A stretch of DNA of 8,499 nt from Acidobacteriota bacterium (GTDB lineage: Bacteria; Acidobacteriota; Terriglobia; Acidiferrales; UBA7541): the NCBI GenBank assembly GCA_003161495.1, contig PMOP01000352.1:1-8499 (forward strand), written 5' to 3'. Below are positions 5,652 to 8,499 of this stretch, piece by piece. The position numbers and the translations under genes are program-made. The stretch's first letter is position 1. Every line of letters starts with the position of its first letter. The notes beneath the pieces were generated by a model. The model was given only the letters and a program-made list of their open reading frames with translations. It was not told where the DNA came from and made no database searches.

Positions 5652-6668
5652 ATGACAGTATCTGCGATCTTGCCGGCGCGTAACGAAGAAGCTACGATTG
5701 CCGCAGCGGTCGAGTCACTGGCCTCTCAGCCCGAAATAGAAGAAATCATCGTCATCAACGATCAGTCGACGGATGGGACCGCCGCGGCGCTGCAGCAGCT
5801 TTCTTCGCGATTCGCGCAAGTGCGCGTTCTGGAAACGAAGGAGCTGCCCGCCGGGTGGGTGGGGAAGAACTTTGCGGTATCGCTCGGGGCCGCGCAGGCG
5901 ACAGGGGATTGGTTATTGTTCACCGATGCGGACGGCGTACACCTGCCCGGCTCGACAACGCGCGCGCTGGCCGATGCCGCGGAACACCGAGCGGGACTGG
6001 TTTCATATTCGCCGGAGCAGGAGACGCATTTCTGGTGGGAGAAGGCGCTGATTCCGTTCGTATACACGCGCTTGGGCCGTAAATATTCCTATCAGGAAGT
6101 AAATCACCCCGATTCGCCCGCAGCGGCGGCCAGCGGGCAATACCTGCTCATCCGGCGCGAGGATTACCTGCGCCTCGGAGGGCACGCCGCGGTGGCAGGC
6201 GAAGTGCTGGAAGACGTGGCCCTGGCGCGTCTAGCCAAGGAGGCGGGTGTAGGCCTGTATTTTGTGTCGGGAAGCGGAATTATTCGCGTGCGCATGTACA
6301 GAACATTTGCGGCCATGTGGCAGGGCTGGACGAAGAACCTGTTTCCCTTAATGGGAGGAATGACGGGCGGACCGTCGCGAGGCGTGGGGCGGGAGCTTTT
6401 CAGAGTGGTGCCGTGGATCCCTTTGTTGCTACTTCCGCTGGCGCTCCTGCATCTAATCTGGGGTGTGCTGGGTATTGCCCTGCTCGCCGGGCGGCACGCG
6501 GCTTATGCGGCTGATCTGCGGCGAAATCGTTTTTCGGGGGGGCTTGCCTTATACTACTTGCTGGGGGTTACGCTCTACGCCGCGGTTCTCTTGAACTCAG
6601 AATGGCGCTATGCGCGGGGCAGCGTGACCTGGAAGGGACGGGAGTACCCCGTGAGTCGTGGTTCGTGA
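5652..6668 (+). CDS. Family 2 glycosyltransferase with C-terminal membrane segments (HpnB/CrtQ-like)
   Basis: A GT-A fold transferase that would move a sugar from a nucleotide donor to a lipid-type acceptor at the inner membrane face. The 338-residue protein begins MTVSAILPARNEE, with NDQSTDGT (36-43) for nucleotide binding, GWVGKNFA (68-75), the metal-binding DAD (92-94), GQYLLIRRE (162-170), the acidic pair ED (187-188) and WQGWTKN (223-229) in place of QxxRW. Hydrophobic segments lie at about 253-279 and 297-314, followed by WKGREY. This combination recalls hopanoid-associated HpnB and carotenoid CrtQ transferases, but no hopanoid or carotenoid gene is nearby, so the acceptor is open. The ATG at 5652 is preferred over an in-frame GTG at 5622, which lies inside the palindrome arm. 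The ribosome binding site is weak. The last four residues and the stop lie in a 14-base tandem repeat. Confidence 0.87.
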   Translation: MTVSAILPARNEEATIAAAVESLASQPEIEEIIVINDQSTDGTAAALQQLSSRFAQVRVLETKELPAGWVGKNFAVSLGAAQATGDWLLFTDADGVHLPGSTTRALADAAEHRAGLVSYSPEQETHFWWEKALIPFVYTRLGRKYSYQEVNHPDSPAAAASGQYLLIRREDYLRLGGHAAVAGEVLEDVALARLAKEAGVGLYFVSGSGIIRVRMYRTFAAMWQGWTKNLFPLMGGMTGGPSRGVGRELFRVVPWIPLLLLPLALLHLIWGVLGIALLAGRHAAYAADLRRNRFSGGLALYYLLGVTLYAAVLLNSEWRYARGSVTWKGREYPVSRGS

Positions 6669-6685
6669 ATCGTGGTTCGTGAATC
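6656..6685. repeat. 14-base tandem duplication spanning the glycosyltransferase stop codon
   Basis: The unit TCGTGGTTCGTGAA occurs twice in direct succession (6656-6669 and 6670-6683), followed by the first two bases of a third copy. A degenerate part-copy (CGTGAG) precedes it. The TGA of the glycosyltransferase (6666-6668) is inside the first unit. Confidence 0.8.
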
Positions 6686-6957
6686 TTGCTCTGTTACTTT
6701 TGGCGTGTAGTTACTGAAGCGCAATCGAGAATTTCAGATTTGTAATTTCAGATTTCAAATAAAACGCTTTGGGACTGAGACTCTCTAATCAGAATTCATT
6801 CGGGACTTATTCGGATTTGGATTTCGGCTTGGGCGCTCATTTTGAAATTTCAAATTTGAAATCTGCAGTTCGGGGACGGGGCGCCTGGCCGGCGGACAAA
6901 CTTTTCCAAAGCAACTGCCTCCTGTAAGTTCTCGGAATACTTTTTCGACCTACTTTT
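6684..6957. other. AT-rich gap with an inverted repeat, no gene seen
   Basis: About 270 bases before the pterin genes. It contains runs of A/T and a 12-base inverted repeat, CAGATTTCAAAT (6749-6760) and ATTTGAAATCTG (6854-6865), each set in further ATTTCAAAT/ATTTGAAAT-like sequence. No open frame with a ribosome binding site was found. A promoter for the following cluster should lie here or just after, but no hexamer pair was convincing, and the first pterin gene has no clear Shine-Dalgarno. Confidence 0.5.
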
Positions 6958-7401
6958 ATGGTCTACCTAACGCGCAAGATGGAATTTTCGGCCTCGCATC
7001 TTTATCACAATCCGGCGTTTTCGGCTGAGGAGAATCGGCGCGTCTTCGGCAAGTGCAATAATCCGCACGGTCATGGGCACAATTACGTGCTCGAAGTAAC
7101 CGTGGCGGGCGAAACCGACCCTGCCACAGGCATGGTGCTGGACTTGAAAGAATTGAAAGACATCATGCAGCGTGAAGTTTCTGACCGCATGGATCATCGC
7201 TTTCTAAATCATGAAGTTCCGGAACTCTCCGGGCAAATTCCCACTTGCGAGAATATTGCGGCGGTGATCTGGCGTCTCCTGGAATCGAAAATCAGGCGGG
7301 GGCAACTGTATCGTGTGCGCTTGTACGAAACGCCGGACTTGTTCGTCGATTGTTACGGCGAGGCTAGCGGCGCGTCCGCACTTCGGGGTGCGGCTCGATG
7401 A
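6958..7401 (+). CDS. 6-pyruvoyl-tetrahydropterin synthase, copy 1
   Basis: Would convert 7,8-dihydroneopterin triphosphate to 6-pyruvoyl-tetrahydropterin, removing triphosphate. The 147-residue protein carries every active-site position of the animal enzyme at the same spacing: zinc ligands His14, His39 and His41, nucleophile Cys33, the Asp79-His80 pair and Glu124 for pterin binding. The motif around Cys33 (FGKCNNPHGHGHNY), the stretch TDPATGMVLDL and CENIAAVIW are strongly like the mammalian protein. Because of His37 it also fits the CxxxHGH pattern of QueD, so 6-carboxy-tetrahydropterin synthesis for queuosine is not fully excluded. No queC, queE or queF gene accompanies it. Its stop overlaps the next start (ATGA), which argues for one transcript with copy 2 and folE. 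Confidence 0.9.
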   Translation: MVYLTRKMEFSASHLYHNPAFSAEENRRVFGKCNNPHGHGHNYVLEVTVAGETDPATGMVLDLKELKDIMQREVSDRMDHRFLNHEVPELSGQIPTCENIAAVIWRLLESKIRRGQLYRVRLYETPDLFVDCYGEASGASALRGAAR

Positions 7402-7847
7402 ATGCTCCAATGAAGCTGCACCTCTGGCGGCGATACCGCTTCTGCGCGTCGCATCGCCTGCACAGCGCGCATCTCGGCGAAGAAGAGAACCGCCGTGTGT
7501 ATGGCAAGTGCAACAATCCCCTTGGGCATGGGCACAACTACGTCGTGGAAATAGCCGTGTCCGGGCCCGTGAATCAAGCCACCGGAATGATCGCCAATTT
7601 GTCGGAGCTGGATGCCTTTGTCGAGCGCGAAGTTATCGAGCCCTTCGACCATACATATCTGAATGAAGAGATTGCGGAATTTCGCGCGTGCGTTCCGACC
7701 GCGGAAAATATTTGCATCGAGATTTTCAATCGCCTGCGCCGATTCCCCCAAGCCACGCTGGAACGTGTGCGTGTCGAGGAAACAGGGCTGAACAGTTTTG
7801 AATACGCGGGAGAGACCGCCGGAGGGAACCATGGGCATCAGAAATGA
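7398..7847 (+). CDS. 6-pyruvoyl-tetrahydropterin synthase, copy 2
   Basis: A diverged paralogue of the preceding gene, 149 residues, sharing GKCNNPxGHGHNY and the overall plan. Zinc ligands His19, His44 and His46, nucleophile Cys38, Asp84-His85 and a Glu near 128 are all present, so it too looks catalytically competent. Its motif CNNPLGHGH fits only the longer CxxxxxHGH pattern of tetrahydrobiopterin-type synthases. The ATG at 7398 overlaps the upstream TGA by four bases. A second in-frame ATG at 7410 is possible and would remove four residues. The C-terminus (after about 135) is unlike copy 1 and overlaps folE by 17 bases. These enzymes are hexamers, so copies 1 and 2 might form mixed complexes or act in different branches. 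Both ideas are inference. Confidence 0.9.
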   Translation: MNAPMKLHLWRRYRFCASHRLHSAHLGEEENRRVYGKCNNPLGHGHNYVVEIAVSGPVNQATGMIANLSELDAFVEREVIEPFDHTYLNEEIAEFRACVPTAENICIEIFNRLRRFPQATLERVRVEETGLNSFEYAGETAGGNHGHQK

Positions 7848-8460
7848 CAGCGACAGAAAACGAGTCGAAGAACTGATGCTGGCCGAGCCGGTTGGCGCGC
7901 CATCCTCAGAATCCATCGCGGACTCCATGCGTAAAATTTTGCATTCCATCGGAGAAGATGCGGAGCGCGACGGCTTGCGGCACACTCCTGAACGTTTCGA
8001 GAAGGCCTTTCGTTTCCTGACCAGCGGCTACGGCCAGGATCCCGAAAAAATTTTGAATGCTGCGATGTTCACGGTGGCTTATGACCAGATGGTGTTGGTA
8101 AAGGATATCGAGTTTTACAGTTTGTGCGAGCACCACCTGCTGCCGTTCTTTGGGCGCTGCCACGTCGCTTATATCCCGGACAAAAAAGTGGTCGGGCTGT
8201 CGAAAATTCCGCGCCTCGTGAACATGTTCGCGCGGCGATTGCAAATTCAGGAACGGTTAACGAATCAAGTCGCCAACGCCATCCAGGATAAAATATCTCC
8301 ATTGGGAGTGGGCGTGGTGGTCGAAGGGCGGCATTTGTGCATGGCCATGCGCGGCGTGGAAAAGGAAAGCTCGCAGACCGTGACCAGCGCCATGCTGGGT
8401 TCGTTCAAAGATAATCCCAAAACGCGCGAAGAATTCTTGTCGCTGGTCCACGGAAAATAG
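7831..8460 (+). CDS. folE: GTP cyclohydrolase I
   Basis: Opens the imidazole ring of GTP to give 7,8-dihydroneopterin triphosphate and formate, the shared entry to folate, tetrahydrobiopterin and queuosine. The product has 209 residues with the start chosen here. Zinc ligands are Cys99 and His102 in [12 protein letters not shown] and Cys170 in [10 protein letters not shown]. The 71-residue spacing between the two cysteines equals that of the E. coli enzyme. [13 protein letters not shown] (48-60), [24 protein letters not shown] (near 121-144, pattern only) and the [11 protein letters not shown] end are also typical. The ATG at 7831 follows GGAGGGA at ideal spacing. An in-frame TTG at 7798 is less likely. 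Adjacency to two pyruvoyl-tetrahydropterin synthases suggests it serves a tetrahydropterin branch and not only folate. Confidence 0.96.
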   Translation: MGIRNDSDRKRVEELMLAEPVGAPSSESIADSMRKILHSIGEDAERDGLRHTPERFEKAFRFLTSGYGQDPEKILNAAMFTVAYDQMVLVKDIEFYSLCEHHLLPFFGRCHVAYIPDKKVVGLSKIPRLVNMFARRLQIQERLTNQVANAIQDKISPLGVGVVVEGRHLCMAMRGVEKESSQTVTSAMLGSFKDNPKTREEFLSLVHGK

Positions 8461-8499
8461 CGGCGCAAATTTCTCCGTGTTCTCCTCTTTTCTCTGTGT

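Noticed and set aside
6958..7847. QueD genes of a queuosine operon
   Set aside because: Residue spacing matches the animal pyruvoyl-tetrahydropterin synthase, and no queC, queE or queF is adjacent. It is kept only as an alternative for copy 1.
7353..7985. Minus-strand open frame across the pterin synthase and folE genes
   Set aside because: It is a shadow of the plus-strand genes, whose catalytic motifs are all intact.
8461..8499. Pyrimidine-rich tail (TCTCC/TCTCTGTGT-like) as a terminator or repeat
   Set aside because: It is cut by the window edge and shows no hairpin, so nothing can be concluded.

Overview
The window looks like a chromosomal segment of a moderately GC-rich, free-living bacterium. 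The paired interspersed palindromes, the split glycine decarboxylase (GcvPA/GcvPB) and the general gene style suggest Acidobacteriota. That placement is an inference from style, since no rRNA or marker gene is present. No tRNA, rRNA, CRISPR array, transposase or phage gene was seen.

Left part (1-3781, minus strand): a glycine cleavage operon transcribed right to left as gcvT-gcvH-gcvPA-gcvPB, with gcvPB running off the left edge. T-, H- and both P-protein subunits are present, and the L-protein is not in the window. gcvH and gcvPA overlap by one base (TGATG). Paired inverted palindromes sit in the gcvT/gcvH gap and in the gcvPA/gcvPB gap. A candidate promoter lies just upstream of gcvT, which appears to start at TTG.

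Middle (3782-4935): divergent from gcvT is a two-gene plus-strand unit. A 59-residue protein with 11 cysteines (4050-4229) overlaps by 11 bases a 141-residue protein (4219-4644) that resembles RsbW/SpoIIAB-type anti-sigma ATPases, but its ATP-binding boxes are altered. This is the least explained gene pair here. It is followed by about 290 bases without a gene, which hold a dense array of short perfect hairpins.

Right of that: a membrane-anchored TlpA-like thioredoxin (minus strand, probable TTG start at 5454) is divergent from a family 2 glycosyltransferase with C-terminal membrane segments (HpnB/CrtQ-like, 5652-6668). Another inverted palindrome pair separates them. An AT-rich, repeat-bearing gap of about 290 bases follows.

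Right end (6958-8460, plus strand): a tightly overlapping cluster of two tandem 6-pyruvoyl-tetrahydropterin synthase paralogues and folE (GTP cyclohydrolase I). Both paralogues carry the residue spacing of the animal tetrahydrobiopterin-pathway enzyme. Together they would convert GTP to dihydroneopterin triphosphate and then to 6-pyruvoyl-tetrahydropterin. The final reductase was not seen and may lie beyond the edge.
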